From positions 1 to 64,000 of the forward strand of contig NZ_FOIR01000005.1 of the NCBI RefSeq assembly GCF_900111145.1: DNA of 64,000 bases, read 5' to 3'. The position numbers and the translations under genes were made by a program. Shown here piece by piece: positions 1-9,113 of this stretch (the stretch's first letter is position 1; each line of letters starts with the position of its first letter). The notes below the pieces were generated by a model. It was not told where the DNA came from. It saw nothing but the letters and a program-made list of their open reading frames with translations, and ran no database searches. This DNA is from Roseivirga pacifica. GTDB taxonomy: Bacteria; Bacteroidota; Bacteroidia; Cytophagales; Cyclobacteriaceae.

Positions 1-112
1 CCTCAGTAAACGTGATCAAAAGTGTCGTTTCCCTTTTAATCTCACCGGGTTAGCACCGTTGTGAACCCTGTTTTTTGTGTCGCTTTTTTAACTCTCGTTG
101 CAAAAGCGGATG

Positions 113-145
113 CAAAGGTAAGAAGAATATTTTTAAACCCGCAAA
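113..145 (-). promoter_or_regulatory. Tandem promoter P1 (leftward)
   Basis: On the minus strand a -7 box TACCTTTG (120 to 113) is preceded, after a 21-nt spacer, by TTTG (145 to 142). This matches the Bacteroidota primary sigma consensus TTG / TAnnTTTG. It is the promoter closest to the left window edge and drives transcription out of the window. Confidence 0.7.
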
Positions 146-208
146 TAAAATTTTAATTTATTTTTTGAGCCGACTCTCATCCCCTCTCCGCCCCGTAAAA
201 GCGGAGCG

Positions 209-241
209 CAAAGGTAAAAGCTTTTTTCTTCCCAAGCCAAA
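209..241 (-). promoter_or_regulatory. Tandem promoter P2 (leftward)
   Basis: The -7 box TACCTTTG (216 to 209) and TTTG (241 to 238) have the same 21-nt spacer as P1. The start of the transcript can fold (CCGC at 204-201 with GCGG at 191-188). The match in spacing and in the bases after the -7 box shows that P1 and P2 are related copies. Confidence 0.7.
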
Positions 242-367
242 TAAATTTGAAAGATTTTTTTTAAAGTTTTTCTAAGCCTCTCAACCCACTAAAAAACACC
301 TCCCAAAGACTATCCAGCCCCTTGCAAAATTTCAATTTCTTAACCCCGTCTGCGTTCAAACGGGATG

Positions 368-397
368 CAAAAGTAGAAAAGATCTTTCACCCTGCAA
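368..397 (-). promoter_or_regulatory. Tandem promoter P3 (leftward)
   Basis: The -7 box TACTTTTG (375 to 368) lies after a 19-nt spacer from TTG (397 to 395). It is followed by a short transcribed hairpin (CCCGT at 364-360 with ACGGG at 349-345). It is the third promoter of the series and the furthest from the unseen gene. Nothing else was found in 1-444, which has no convincing coding sequence. Confidence 0.6.
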
Positions 398-444
398 GAC
401 CTGAATACAAAGTTTTTTGAGATTAATTTCTAATCTACTGAACA

Positions 445-966
445 TCAAGCCTTAGGCTTTCGAACTTTTTTATACACAGGCACAGTACTACATGGTTCAC
501 CGTACATTATGGACTTTACAACGGGCTTTAAAAGTCTGGTGATTTCTACATAAAGTGCATCCGAAAGTGGCAAATCGCCACAGCCCTTTATTACTACCGA
601 CCTATCGGCATAATCCTGTAGATTTATTCGCTCTAAAGCCTGCTTGAACAAAGCATATTCCAGCAACTCTTTATCACCCATAACAATCATATTGGCCAGC
701 CCTTCGAGCTTGCTTGTTAAAAGCATGTAAGCCCAGGTTGGAACTATGGCATCGGCCGAGCAAATTATGTTGATATTTTTTCCATTGTACTGTTCCCAGT
801 CGTGCTCTTTTATGAATTCTCGGAAGTCTTTTTCTCGAAGAATTAATCCCTGAAAAAGATTTTCGGCAATATCATATTGAACTCTTTCGCCAGAATGATA
901 GAAATCTTCGAGGTCGATTGTGATTAAAGGACTGTTCGCTACTCGATTTATAATCTCTCTTTCCAT
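445..966 (-). CDS. DUF2480 family protein
   Basis: A 173-residue soluble protein matching the Bacteroidota DUF2480 family in length and in its opening, which includes the motif TIDLEDFYHSGERVQYDI. No catalytic motif or membrane segment is visible, and the function is unknown. The start ATG shares one base with the stop of tsaB (TAATG), so the two are probably translationally coupled. It is the last gene of a minus-strand run S41 protease - permease - tsaB - this gene. The family call rests on recall of typical members; function is not inferred. Confidence 0.75.
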   Translation of the reverse strand: MEREIINRVANSPLITIDLEDFYHSGERVQYDIAENLFQGLILREKDFREFIKEHDWEQYNGKNINIICSADAIVPTWAYMLLTSKLEGLANMIVMGDKELLEYALFKQALERINLQDYADRSVVIKGCGDLPLSDALYVEITRLLKPVVKSIMYGEPCSTVPVYKKVRKPKA

Positions 967-1652
967 TATAAAAGCTTTTTAGGTTTGGCCGCTTTATACT
1001 CTTTTAAATAAAAAGGCTCAAAGTATGCCAGGTCCACAAAGTTGTTTTGACTGAATTTAGCCGCTGCAATTTTACCAACTGCCCAAGCCGAAGGCGAAAC
1101 ACCTTCTACAAAACCAGCATTGGCGCTGTCTTCTACCAGCGCTTTAAACTTGTTTGAGCCATCGCCAAAGAACAACATCTTTTTATCGGCTAGAGTTTCT
1201 TGATACGATTGTTCATCTAGAATAATCGGTTTCACCTCATGTAAGACGGAAAGATCTGGACTGTACAAGGCCGCATACACCTCCATTCTGCGGGCATCGA
1301 GCATAGGACAAAGCAAATACCCAAACGGATTTGCGGTATTTACCTCATAAGCCATTGCCTCTAAAGTAGGCACCGCAATCAACGGCTTTTCCAAAGCATA
1401 GCAAATACCCTTGGCAGTGGACACCCCAATACGCAAACCAGTGTAAGAACCTGGGCCTTCCGAAACGGCCACCGCATCAAGAGATTTCATTTCGACCCCA
1501 GCATGTTTACATACACTCTCAATAACGAGTGTGAGTAAATTTGAGTGACTCTTTTCTAGGAAGAGTTTCTCTGTTGCTAACGTGTTGCCCGAATCGGTCA
1601 ACGCTACAGAACAGACGGGTGTTGAGGTTTCGATACTTAAAATCAATGCCAT
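966..1652 (-). CDS. tsaB: tRNA threonylcarbamoyladenosine biosynthesis protein TsaB
   Basis: TsaB is the TsaD partner needed for t6A37 modification of ANN-decoding tRNAs in the cytoplasm. The 228-residue protein shows the ASKHA-fold opening (LSIETST at residues 4-10) and the family signature SEGPGSYTGLRIG at about residues 64-76. Its length is normal for TsaB, and it lacks the zinc-site histidines of TsaD, as expected. It lies 11 bases after the permease gene and overlaps the DUF2480 start by one base, so it is likely co-transcribed with both. The TsaD and TsaE partners are not in the window. Confidence 0.93.
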   Translation of the reverse strand: MALILSIETSTPVCSVALTDSGNTLATEKLFLEKSHSNLLTLVIESVCKHAGVEMKSLDAVAVSEGPGSYTGLRIGVSTAKGICYALEKPLIAVPTLEAMAYEVNTANPFGYLLCPMLDARRMEVYAALYSPDLSVLHEVKPIILDEQSYQETLADKKMLFFGDGSNKFKALVEDSANAGFVEGVSPSAWAVGKIAAAKFSQNNFVDLAYFEPFYLKEYKAAKPKKLL

Positions 1653-1663
1653 TGAATGCCGAA

Positions 1664-2479
1664 TTAAATAAGTTGCCAGAGTTTGTCGATAATGACAACC
1701 ACTACAAAGAGCACAAAGATAAGACTGATAATTCTATTGGATAATTTGTGCGCTACTTTAACACCGAAAGGCGAGCCAATAACAACACCAAGCGACACAA
1801 TTAAAGCGAGCGGAATAATGATATAACCGTGACTTTGGTTCTGATGTGAAGAAGCAGGCGTTTCGAAAAAGTTAATGATAGAAAGCCCAAATGATGTAAG
1901 GCAAATTACACCAAGCGAAATTGACTTGGCCTTCTTGATTGAAATATTGAAGCCACTATTAAGCATGGGGATAATAATGGTGCCTCCGCCAAGCCCGGAA
2001 AGGGCTGATACAGCTCCAGCGGCACCTCCTACCATTGCGTAGGCCCAATTCTTCACCTTCTTTTCTTCAGCTGTGGCTGCCTTCTTTAAATTCTGGCGTA
2101 GCGTTCTATATATTATAAATACCATAAGCGCGATTACAGCAACATTAAACTGTTGCACTTGGTAATATTCGGTATTCACAAAAAATTTGAGGAGCATAAT
2201 TGCGGCAGTCGCAGCCCAAAAACCAACCAGTAAAACTTCTTTCCATGGAAAAACACCCTGCCTAATAAGCACAATATTGCCAGCAAGCGCTGCGAACATT
2301 GTCCCTACCAACGAATTGGCAATGGTATATTGAACTATTTCGGACTCGGGAAAGCCCATTTGAAGAATGAGGTAAGGTAGCACCAATACGTACATAACCC
2401 CACCACCAATACCAATAAGCCCCGCCAGAAAACCACCGATCAGTCCTACCGCAAAAAGCAGGAAATAGTCAAACACCAT
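1664..2479 (-). CDS. TauE/SafE family sulfite exporter-like permease
   Basis: A 271-residue inner-membrane protein with eight or so hydrophobic segments. It has the two family glycine-rich repeats, GLIGGFLAGLIGIGGGVM at residues 13-30 and SALSGLGGGTIIIPM in the second half. TauE/SafE proteins move small sulfur or carboxylic anions; the substrate cannot be read from sequence. The ATG overlaps the stop of the upstream protease gene by one base (TAATG), pointing to coupled translation. There are no sulfur metabolism genes nearby, so 'sulfite' should be taken only as the family name. Confidence 0.88.
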   Translation of the reverse strand: MVFDYFLLFAVGLIGGFLAGLIGIGGGVMYVLVLPYLILQMGFPESEIVQYTIANSLVGTMFAALAGNIVLIRQGVFPWKEVLLVGFWAATAAIMLLKFFVNTEYYQVQQFNVAVIALMVFIIYRTLRQNLKKAATAEEKKVKNWAYAMVGGAAGAVSALSGLGGGTIIIPMLNSGFNISIKKAKSISLGVICLTSFGLSIINFFETPASSHQNQSHGYIIIPLALIVSLGVVIGSPFGVKVAHKLSNRIISLIFVLFVVVVIIDKLWQLI

Positions 2480-4116
2480 TACTGCCCAGCCAAGGTTGCG
2501 CTGTATTGCGACTGGTTCGACAACACACTTATCGCTTTTTCAATATCCACGTCAGAATCAAAAGAGGCCTCTAGCCTACCTGCGTCCAAAAATAGACGAG
2601 CGGCCATTTCTTCCTTCAGCAAAAATTCAACCTCATCTTTCGCAGCACTGATATCAGCCACCAGATCATTAGCAATTTTATTTTCAATAGAATTAATCTG
2701 ACTTTCAATTTGAGCAAGCTGCCCTGACTCCCTGGCCAAATCCTTTAAGGCTGCCAGTTCTCGCTGGAGCTTTGAGGAGTAATCGATTGTTTGAGCCTGA
2801 ACCCAAGTAACAAATTGATTATAAAGCTCACCTGAGATTCCAATTTCGCGAGCCGAAGTCAGTTGCGGAAGCGGAGACTTCAGTTGATTATAAAAACCAA
2901 AAAATGCATCGCTTTGCAGCAAGCCAAGGGTTACCGGAGAAAAAGCCCTGGTTTCTGTAGTAAAATCAGGGTCTACCCCACCGCCATCGAAAACCAGCCT
3001 TCCGTTGTTTGTTTTGAATGCTGTTTTTAGCGAGTCTGCAATTTTACCCACACTTCCATCTTCATTTCTTGTACTATAGTCAATGGCTTGAATACAGCGA
3101 CCGCTTGGTGTGTAGTACTTGGCGATAGTAACCTTCATCTGAGAATTATAGGAAAGCGGCATGGTTCTTTGCACCAAGCCTTTACCGTAAGATTTTTGCC
3201 CAACTAATATCCCACGATCATAGTCTTGCATAACGCCAGCCACAATTTCCGATGCAGAAGCACTGGTACTATTAATTAAAACTGCTACAGGTATTTCAAC
3301 ATCGGTAGCGGCATTCAAGGTTTTGTAAGAGGCATTCATTTCTTCCAGCTTGCCCTTGGTTGTTACCACCAACTCGTCTTTATCTATAAACAAATTCGAA
3401 ATATTTACCGCCTCATTCAGTAAGCCTCCGCCATTGCCGCGCAAGTCCAGCATTATACTCGTAGCTCCTTCCTTTTTTAAATCCCTAAGTGCCGAACGCA
3501 CTTCGCGAGAAGCGTTTGGTCTAAAGCCCGTGAGTTTGATCAGCCCCACTTCTTCATTAACCATTCCGAAGTAAGGCACATTTGGCAGCTCTATTTTCTC
3601 CAGACCAACCTCAATATCCAACGTTTGATCACCCCTTTTAATCTTTAAGTTCAGTTTAGAACTCACCTGACCGCGTAAATACTCTGCAGCTTTGTCGTAG
3701 TCGTTTTTAACGTTGATGCCATTAACTTCTACAATCTCATCTCCTCTTTTTAACCCTGCCTTATCTGCCGCAAAACCTTTATCAGGCATAAGCACATAGA
3801 CACCACCATTAAGCCTTTCGCCCAAGGTTGCACCAATACCGCCATACTGCCCGGTATTTTCTGTACGAACATCTTCAATCTGGTCTTCTGAATAGTAAAC
3901 AGTGTAAGGATCCAACGACTCCAACATGGCATCAATCCCGGTACGCATAATGGTATTCGGGTTTAGGTCATCCACATAATTGGCGTTCACCTCTTTATAC
4001 ATGGTCGCGAAAATATCGAGGTTCTTCAGGATCTCGAAGTACTTATCGTTTTGTCGAATTGATGCAGCACTTACAACAATCAGCACAAGTAAAAGGCATA
4101 ATAGAATCCGTTTCAT
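2479..4116 (-). CDS. S41 family C-terminal processing peptidase (CtpA/Prc-like)
   Basis: A periplasmic serine protease of 545 residues. Order: N-terminal signal or anchor segment (residues 1-20), a PDZ domain (about 90-165, with PDKGFAADKAGLKRGDEI), the S41 catalytic core with the nucleophile Ser in STSASASEIVAG and the base Lys in SYGKGLVQ, then a C-terminal helical region. S41 peptidases clip C-terminal tails of exported proteins using a Ser-Lys dyad; both residues are present, so it should be active. It is first in the run leading to DUF2480. In many Bacteroidota this gene follows rnpA, as here (with a YtxH-like gene between). Confidence 0.92.
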   Translation of the reverse strand: MKRILLCLLLVLIVVSAASIRQNDKYFEILKNLDIFATMYKEVNANYVDDLNPNTIMRTGIDAMLESLDPYTVYYSEDQIEDVRTENTGQYGGIGATLGERLNGGVYVLMPDKGFAADKAGLKRGDEIVEVNGINVKNDYDKAAEYLRGQVSSKLNLKIKRGDQTLDIEVGLEKIELPNVPYFGMVNEEVGLIKLTGFRPNASREVRSALRDLKKEGATSIMLDLRGNGGGLLNEAVNISNLFIDKDELVVTTKGKLEEMNASYKTLNAATDVEIPVAVLINSTSASASEIVAGVMQDYDRGILVGQKSYGKGLVQRTMPLSYNSQMKVTIAKYYTPSGRCIQAIDYSTRNEDGSVGKIADSLKTAFKTNNGRLVFDGGGVDPDFTTETRAFSPVTLGLLQSDAFFGFYNQLKSPLPQLTSAREIGISGELYNQFVTWVQAQTIDYSSKLQRELAALKDLARESGQLAQIESQINSIENKIANDLVADISAAKDEVEFLLKEEMAARLFLDAGRLEASFDSDVDIEKAISVLSNQSQYSATLAGQ

Positions 4117-4203
4117 AGCAGAAGGGCTTTGTTCAGGAATAAAACGGAAGATAACAGTTCATGTTTTTGAATGAAATATTTTTCAGACCGATGGTTAAAA
4201 AAC

Positions 4204-4237
4204 AAAAAGCCCTTCCGGAATTCCGGAAGGGCTTTTT
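4204..4237 (-). terminator. Perfect 15-bp hairpin terminator after the YtxH-like gene
   Basis: A palindrome with arms 4204-4218 and 4223-4237 and an AATT loop, GC-rich in the middle and bounded by A and T tracts. It lies between the 3' end of the YtxH-like gene and the start of the S41 gene. It therefore separates the rpmH-rnpA-YtxH transcript from the S41 operon. Confidence 0.88.
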
Positions 4238-4255
4238 GCACAAATGCGTAATGGC

Positions 4256-4522
4256 CTATGCCATGGTAAGCTTTTCTTTCGCCTTATCAACTCCATTCTT
4301 GGTAGAGTTAGCTGCTTTTTTAAGCGACTCGTTGTAAGACTCTTTAGCCGAGTTGGCTTTTGTTTCTACTTCTTCTTGCAGGTCGGCTACCATGCTTTTG
4401 GTACCTTTTACAATTTTCTTTCTTGTGTTTTTACCACTATCTGGTGCCATTAAAATTGCTGTGATTGCACCTGCGGCTACTCCTGCTACTACTCCTGTTA
4501 CTATTTTTGCTGTATCGTTCAT
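4256..4522 (-). CDS. YtxH domain-containing small membrane-associated protein
   Basis: An 88-residue protein with one hydrophobic, Ala/Gly-rich segment near the N-terminus (about residues 6-27) followed by a KNTRKK basic patch. A long charged, Ala/Lys/Glu-rich helical tail follows. This is the YtxH/Gsp12-like layout, often annotated as a stress or gas-vesicle-related protein. The role is not known. It lies downstream of rnpA (144-base gap) and ends at a strong terminator, so it may have its own promoter. Confidence 0.75.
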   Translation of the reverse strand: MNDTAKIVTGVVAGVAAGAITAILMAPDSGKNTRKKIVKGTKSMVADLQEEVETKANSAKESYNESLKKAANSTKNGVDKAKEKLTMA

Positions 4523-4666
4523 ATGTCTTGTGATTTAAGTTTTGAATTTCACTTAACATAGTTGCAAAGGCCGTTCCAAGAGGAAAAAGAGCTCTAAAAA
4601 GCCCCAAAACCCCATTTTGCGAAGAAGAATTTGGCAGAATGATAATTATATTCTCAAATAAAGAAA

Positions 4667-5050
4667 TCAAGCGTGTAGCTGAGCAAGCTTCTGAAGTGCC
4701 TTCACCATTTTTTTATGGATCATGCGAGACTCTTGCTGCTTATCGGCTGTATAAATAAAAGCGATTAGATAGCCAGACGTTCCGGCAAGGCGCTTGTTCA
4801 ACCTATAACCTTCGCGTAGCTGGCGCTTAATCCTGTTCCGGGCAACGGCAGTTTTAAATTTGCGCTTAGAAACTGAAAACAGTACTTGGTTAGGTACACT
4901 TTCTTCTTTTGTATCGAAGTAAATGACCTTGAAGGGATACAAATAAAAAGAGGAGCCTTTGTCGAAAAGCTCCTGGATAAGTTTTTTCTTGTATAGCCTT
5001 TCCGTTTTAGGAAAGGTATTTCTATAAATATCGGCTCTAACTTCTGTCAC
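4667..5050 (-). CDS. rnpA: Ribonuclease P protein component
   Basis: The protein subunit of RNase P, which helps the catalytic RNA process tRNA 5' leaders. The 127-residue protein carries the family signature around VARNRIKRQLREGYR (residues about 69-83) and a basic helix that contacts the RNA. The start used is GTG at 5050-5048, as no ATG precedes the conserved NTFPKTERL region. It follows rpmH by 34 bases, the conserved rpmH-rnpA pairing. The rpmH promoter should drive it. Confidence 0.93.
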   Translation of the reverse strand: MTEVRADIYRNTFPKTERLYKKKLIQELFDKGSSFYLYPFKVIYFDTKEESVPNQVLFSVSKRKFKTAVARNRIKRQLREGYRLNKRLAGTSGYLIAFIYTADKQQESRMIHKKMVKALQKLAQLHA

Positions 5051-5084
5051 GAGGTCTAAATTATAAAAACCTCAGCAGATGCAA

Positions 5085-5243
5085 TTACGCCTTGTGTCTT
5101 CTCTCGCTAGAAACAGTCAGTTTGTGTCTGCCTTTTGCTCTTCTGCTCGCCAACACTCTTCTACCGCTAGCAGTAGCCATCTTTGCTCTGAAACCGTGCT
5201 TGTTTCTTCTTTTTCTCTGCGAAGGTTGGAATGTTCTTTTCAT
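5085..5243 (-). CDS. rpmH: 50S ribosomal protein L34
   Basis: A 52-residue, very basic ribosomal protein. The translation opens with [20 protein letters not shown], followed by the near-invariant [20 protein letters not shown] and ends [10 protein letters not shown]. Both length and sequence match L34. It is the first gene of the rpmH-rnpA unit and has a well-formed promoter just upstream at 5282-5312. Confidence 0.97.
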   Translation of the reverse strand: MKRTFQPSQRKRRNKHGFRAKMATASGRRVLASRRAKGRHKLTVSSERRHKA

Positions 5244-5281
5244 TTCCGCTATTTATTAAATGCTTTTTCTTAAAAGGACTG

Positions 5282-5312
5282 CAAAGATAGAGAGCTTTTT
5301 TTTATTTGCCAA
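5282..5312 (-). promoter_or_regulatory. rpmH-rnpA promoter
   Basis: On the minus strand TTG (5312 to 5310), a 20-nt spacer and a -7 box TATCTTTG (5289 to 5282) match the Bacteroidota consensus. The predicted start of transcription is around 5277, giving a leader of about 35 nt to the rpmH ATG at 5243. Confidence 0.75.
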
Positions 5313-5350
5313 CCAGAGTGTAAAATTGTTGGCCAGAATATTAGAATAAT

Positions 5351-7012
5351 ATGACAAGATATACCATCAGTTATCAAAACCCGCTTACCCACTTTGTGCA
5401 ATTTGAGGTACGAATTGACGATTTATCGGGCAAATATACAGATTTATCGCTACCGAGCTGGAGACCGGGCCGCTATCAGATTCAGAATTTTGCCAAGAAC
5501 ATAAAAGGCTTTAAAGTTGAAAACACTTCGGGTGAAGCATTAAAATTCACTAAAACTACTAAGGATAGTTGGCGCGTTGCCCTTAATGGTTGCAATACAA
5601 TTGTGGTAAAGTATGCTTTTTTTGCCTTTGCCATGGATGCCGGCAATAGCTGGCTTGACGATGAGCAGCTTTACCTCAACTTTGTGAATTGCTGTATTTA
5701 TGCAGAAGATAAGTTGAATGCACCTTGTGAAGTGCACCTTGAACTCCCAGAAAGCTACCGAGTGGCTTGTGGTTTAAAAAAACTGGATAAGCACAAACTC
5801 TATGCTCCCAACTACTACCAGTTGGTCGACAGCCCAATGATGGCGAGTGCCAGTCTACGCCACATCACCTATACGCACAGCGAAACCAACTATCATATTT
5901 GGATTCAAGGAGAATTACCTAAAACGGATGCTGACGTAATTTCAGATTTCGAAGCATTCACCCAAAAAGAAGTAGAAATAATGGGTGAATTGCCATGCGA
6001 AGATTATCACTTTCTCTTTCAATGCTTGCCTTATAAACACTACCACGGTGTAGAGCACTGGAATTCCACCGTGATTACCATTGGGCCTTCCGAAGAACTG
6101 AGTGAGCGAAAGCTTTACAAAGAGTTTTTAGGTGTAAGTAGTCATGAGTTATTCCACACATGGAATGTGATTCGGCTTAGGCCAAAGGAAATGGTTCCAT
6201 ATAACTTTCAGGCAGAAAACTACCACACCACGGGATATATAACTGAAGGCATTACCACTTATTATGGTGACCTGATCTTGATGCGCTCTGGTGTATTTAG
6301 TTTTGAAGAATATGTAGAAGAGCTGAACAAACTGCTAATGCGCCACTTCGAAAATGACGGCAGAAGCAATTATTCGGTGGCGGAATCTTCTTGGGATTTG
6401 TGGCTGGATGGATACGAAAAAGGCATTCCGGGCAGAAAGGTGAGCATTTATAATGAAGGCGCCCTCGCAGCACTAATTCTCGACTTGAGTATTCGCAGCA
6501 AATTCAACAACGAAAAGTCGCTTGACGATGTGATGCGCCTGATGTGGGCTCTCCATGGGCAAGACATGTCGGGCTATACTGATGCTGACTATAGAGCCAT
6601 TGTAGAAGAAGTGTACGAAGCCTCATTCGACCAGTATTTTAACGAGCTGCTCTTCGGTACCGCAGATTATAAGGAATGGCTAACTCCACTATTCGAAAAA
6701 TTCGGGCTTCGGTTGCTAGAGTTGCCGAAAGACAATGGCATTGAACACAACTATGGATTTAAAACTCAAGATCAGTTTGTTACGGTCATTGCTGCGGGTT
6801 CGCATGCAGAGACAGTGTTGAGTTTAAAGGACAAAATTGAGCAAACCGAAGAAACCGAAAATGGCTTAAAACTGACCATTGACAGGTTCGGGGTAAAAAA
6901 AACAGTGACTGTGCAGCAGGGGGAGTTGTTCTACTTTCTAACGCCAGAACTAAACTCATTAACGATAAATCAGAACAACCCGCTATTAAAGGGTTGGCTG
7001 GAATTGGCATAA
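5351..7012 (+). CDS. M61 family metallopeptidase (glycyl aminopeptidase-like)
   Basis: A 553-residue zinc peptidase. The HExxH zinc motif is HELFH at residues 265-269, in the typical context SSHELFHTWNVIRLRP, and the downstream TEGITTYYG supplies the third ligand Glu. The N-terminal half is the beta-rich domain of M61 and M1 enzymes. The C-terminal region (about 450-530) resembles a PDZ domain but is short and poorly conserved. No signal peptide is apparent, so a cytoplasmic location is inferred, unlike many family members. It is divergent from rpmH and convergent with the M16 pair, with a shared terminator at 7021-7042. Confidence 0.9.
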   Translation: MTRYTISYQNPLTHFVQFEVRIDDLSGKYTDLSLPSWRPGRYQIQNFAKNIKGFKVENTSGEALKFTKTTKDSWRVALNGCNTIVVKYAFFAFAMDAGNSWLDDEQLYLNFVNCCIYAEDKLNAPCEVHLELPESYRVACGLKKLDKHKLYAPNYYQLVDSPMMASASLRHITYTHSETNYHIWIQGELPKTDADVISDFEAFTQKEVEIMGELPCEDYHFLFQCLPYKHYHGVEHWNSTVITIGPSEELSERKLYKEFLGVSSHELFHTWNVIRLRPKEMVPYNFQAENYHTTGYITEGITTYYGDLILMRSGVFSFEEYVEELNKLLMRHFENDGRSNYSVAESSWDLWLDGYEKGIPGRKVSIYNEGALAALILDLSIRSKFNNEKSLDDVMRLMWALHGQDMSGYTDADYRAIVEEVYEASFDQYFNELLFGTADYKEWLTPLFEKFGLRLLELPKDNGIEHNYGFKTQDQFVTVIAAGSHAETVLSLKDKIEQTEETENGLKLTIDRFGVKKTVTVQQGELFYFLTPELNSLTINQNNPLLKGWLELA

Positions 7013-7014
7013 AC

Positions 7015-7047
7015 AAAAAAGGGTGGTGCAATTGCACCACCCTTTTT
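7015..7047. terminator. Bidirectional terminator between M61 and M16 genes
   Basis: A perfect 22-base palindrome at 7021-7042 (11-bp arms), with an A tract before and a T tract after. It lies between convergent genes ending at 7012 (+) and 7065 (-), so it can end both transcripts. Confidence 0.9.
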
Positions 7048-7064
7048 CATTCCATTTATACCTC

Positions 7065-9113
7065 TTAATTCAGGCTAAAGACCGAGTCCTCTACACCCGT
7101 ATTAATTTTCACCTCAACTGTCGCTTCAACAGAACCCATTCCTGGAAGTGTCAACGTCATTTTGCTTGGTACTTTAATCCCGTTCACTTCAGTGTATTCC
7201 AAAATTTCGCTTCCACCCTGTGCCGATGCTTGTTTTACAAGTAGTCCGCTTTCAACATCAAAGAATTGAGATGCTGTAGTCCCCGCAGGCGTTTTTACTG
7301 ACACTTCATAAGCATCCTTACCTTGCACTTTCTGAATTCCTTTAACGGTCAGCTCATACTCCAAGTCACCGTAGTATTGTTCAGGGAAGATTACGGCTCC
7401 TTCCTTCAATGCCTCCAACTGTGGGCCAGGAGGAATTTGCTGACTTTGACCTTGGGCCTTCATAACAGCCTCGCCATTATTGAAAATCATCTCTTGCAGC
7501 ACCATTCCGGCCATACCAACTTGTTGCTTACTCATAATATTCCCTTTTTGAACCTGAGTGATGCTGATCTGTTGCCCCTGAATAGTAGCTTTTGAAACCG
7601 TGGTGATGTCCTCAATTGATTTGATTTTATCTACACCTCCTACAGCCTCAAGGTATTTATTGATGATAGTCTGTGCATCTACAGAAGCCACAGCTGCTTT
7701 AGCTGCTTCTACATCAATCACATTGCCCTCAGCATCGTAGTACGTAATTTCACCAAACTGCTTTAGCTTGTCGGCAACCTCATCGGCCTTACCTACCACT
7801 ATAATGTTCGCTTTATCTGGTCGCACATACTTTTTCGCCACTTCCAAAAGGTCCTCGCGAGTGATTGCATCTACACGCTTAAGGTAATTGGCGTAATAAT
7901 CTTCCGGCAAATCATTGATCTCAGTATTTAGCGCAAATGACGCTACTGTACCACGGCTCTCTAAAGAACGGGCAAAACTTCCCTTTGCAGTATTTTTGGC
8001 CAATTCAAACTCTTCTTCACTTACAAGCTCGGTTGAAATCTTGTTGAGCTCGTACATAAACTGAACCATAGCGCTGTCAGTCACTTCATTTCTTACGCTT
8101 GCGTTAGCATTAAAAGTAGCACTGTAGCGGCTAGACCCCATGCTCGAATAAGCCCCATAAGTATAGCCTTTGTCTTCGCGCAAATTCATATTTAAACGAG
8201 TTGACAAACCACCGCCACCAAGTATGGTGTTTAAAAGTGAAAGCTTGGTTACATCATCAGACCCAGGTTTATTATCGATTGGGTAAGTAATATTAATTAC
8301 CGACTGCACAGAGGCAGGTCTATCTACAAAAGATACCGTAGTTTTTTCAACAGGCTCTGGCTGCTTGAAATCTTCAATTAACACTTCACCGCTTTCCCAA
8401 TCACCGAAATGCTGTTCTACCAGCTTTTTAGCTTCCTTGGTTTTGATATCGCCTACTACAACCAAGTATGCAATGTTTGGCTTAAAATAGTGGATATAGT
8501 GATTCTTAAGGTCTTGAAGTTCAATGTTGCCAATGGTCTCCTCAGTTACAATTTCACCAAAAACGTGTTTTTTACCATAGTTAACTACACCACGTACATT
8601 GGCCATAATTGCATCAGGATTGTCCTTCGACTGCTTTAAACCAGTGAGCGTTTGCTCTATGGCGCGGTCGAATTCGTCTTGAGGAAAAGCCGGGTTATAG
8701 AGAATGTCAGTAAAAATTGACAGGATATCTTCCTTGTACTTTGAAAGTGAAAAAGCACTAATTGAAGAAGAACCCACATTTACAGATGCTCCCATAAAGT
8801 CTATTTCCTCATTCAATACCTCTTTTGATTTAGAAGTTGTACCGGCACGCATTACTTGGCCGAAGATGCTGGTATAGCCAGCTTTTTTGCCCTCAGTAAT
8901 GGTACCATTATCGAATGAAAGTGTCCAGCTTAAAGTTGGTAACTTGTCATTCTCAACCACAATTACGGTTAGCCCATTTTTAAGGGTGAATTTATCGTAG
9001 TCTCCAATTTCAATCTCCCTTGCCTCAGCCGGCTCAGGTAATTTCGATCTATCTACTTGTGCGAAGGCAGCAGTGCATAGCACTAGCATTGCCAGAGTGA
9101 ATAACTTTTTCAT
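7065..9113 (-). CDS. M16 family peptidase homolog lacking the zinc motif, with a C-terminal lipoprotein-carrier-like domain
   Basis: A 682-residue exported protein (signal peptide about residues 1-18, ending AAFA). Residues about 35-455 form the paired M16 halves, but the place where HxxEH should be reads FGQVMRAGTTS, so the zinc site is absent. Inactive partners of this kind pair with an active M16 subunit, here the gene directly upstream, whose stop overlaps this start (both at 9113). Residues about 470-682 form an extra beta-rich domain resembling LolA/DUF4292-type lipoprotein carriers (a fold-level inference). The pair probably acts as a periplasmic or surface oligopeptidase. Confidence 0.88.
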   Translation of the reverse strand: MKKLFTLAMLVLCTAAFAQVDRSKLPEPAEAREIEIGDYDKFTLKNGLTVIVVENDKLPTLSWTLSFDNGTITEGKKAGYTSIFGQVMRAGTTSKSKEVLNEEIDFMGASVNVGSSSISAFSLSKYKEDILSIFTDILYNPAFPQDEFDRAIEQTLTGLKQSKDNPDAIMANVRGVVNYGKKHVFGEIVTEETIGNIELQDLKNHYIHYFKPNIAYLVVVGDIKTKEAKKLVEQHFGDWESGEVLIEDFKQPEPVEKTTVSFVDRPASVQSVINITYPIDNKPGSDDVTKLSLLNTILGGGGLSTRLNMNLREDKGYTYGAYSSMGSSRYSATFNANASVRNEVTDSAMVQFMYELNKISTELVSEEEFELAKNTAKGSFARSLESRGTVASFALNTEINDLPEDYYANYLKRVDAITREDLLEVAKKYVRPDKANIIVVGKADEVADKLKQFGEITYYDAEGNVIDVEAAKAAVASVDAQTIINKYLEAVGGVDKIKSIEDITTVSKATIQGQQISITQVQKGNIMSKQQVGMAGMVLQEMIFNNGEAVMKAQGQSQQIPPGPQLEALKEGAVIFPEQYYGDLEYELTVKGIQKVQGKDAYEVSVKTPAGTTASQFFDVESGLLVKQASAQGGSEILEYTEVNGIKVPSKMTLTLPGMGSVEATVEVKINTGVEDSVFSLN

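Noticed and set aside
75-275. A 66-residue plus-strand frame at the left edge
   Set aside because: It runs across two strong minus-strand promoters, is dominated by Lys/Phe from A/T-rich DNA, and resembles no protein family.
4437-4670. A 77-residue minus-strand frame upstream of the YtxH-like gene
   Set aside because: It overlaps the better-supported YtxH-like gene in another frame and has a random, Ser-rich C-terminus.
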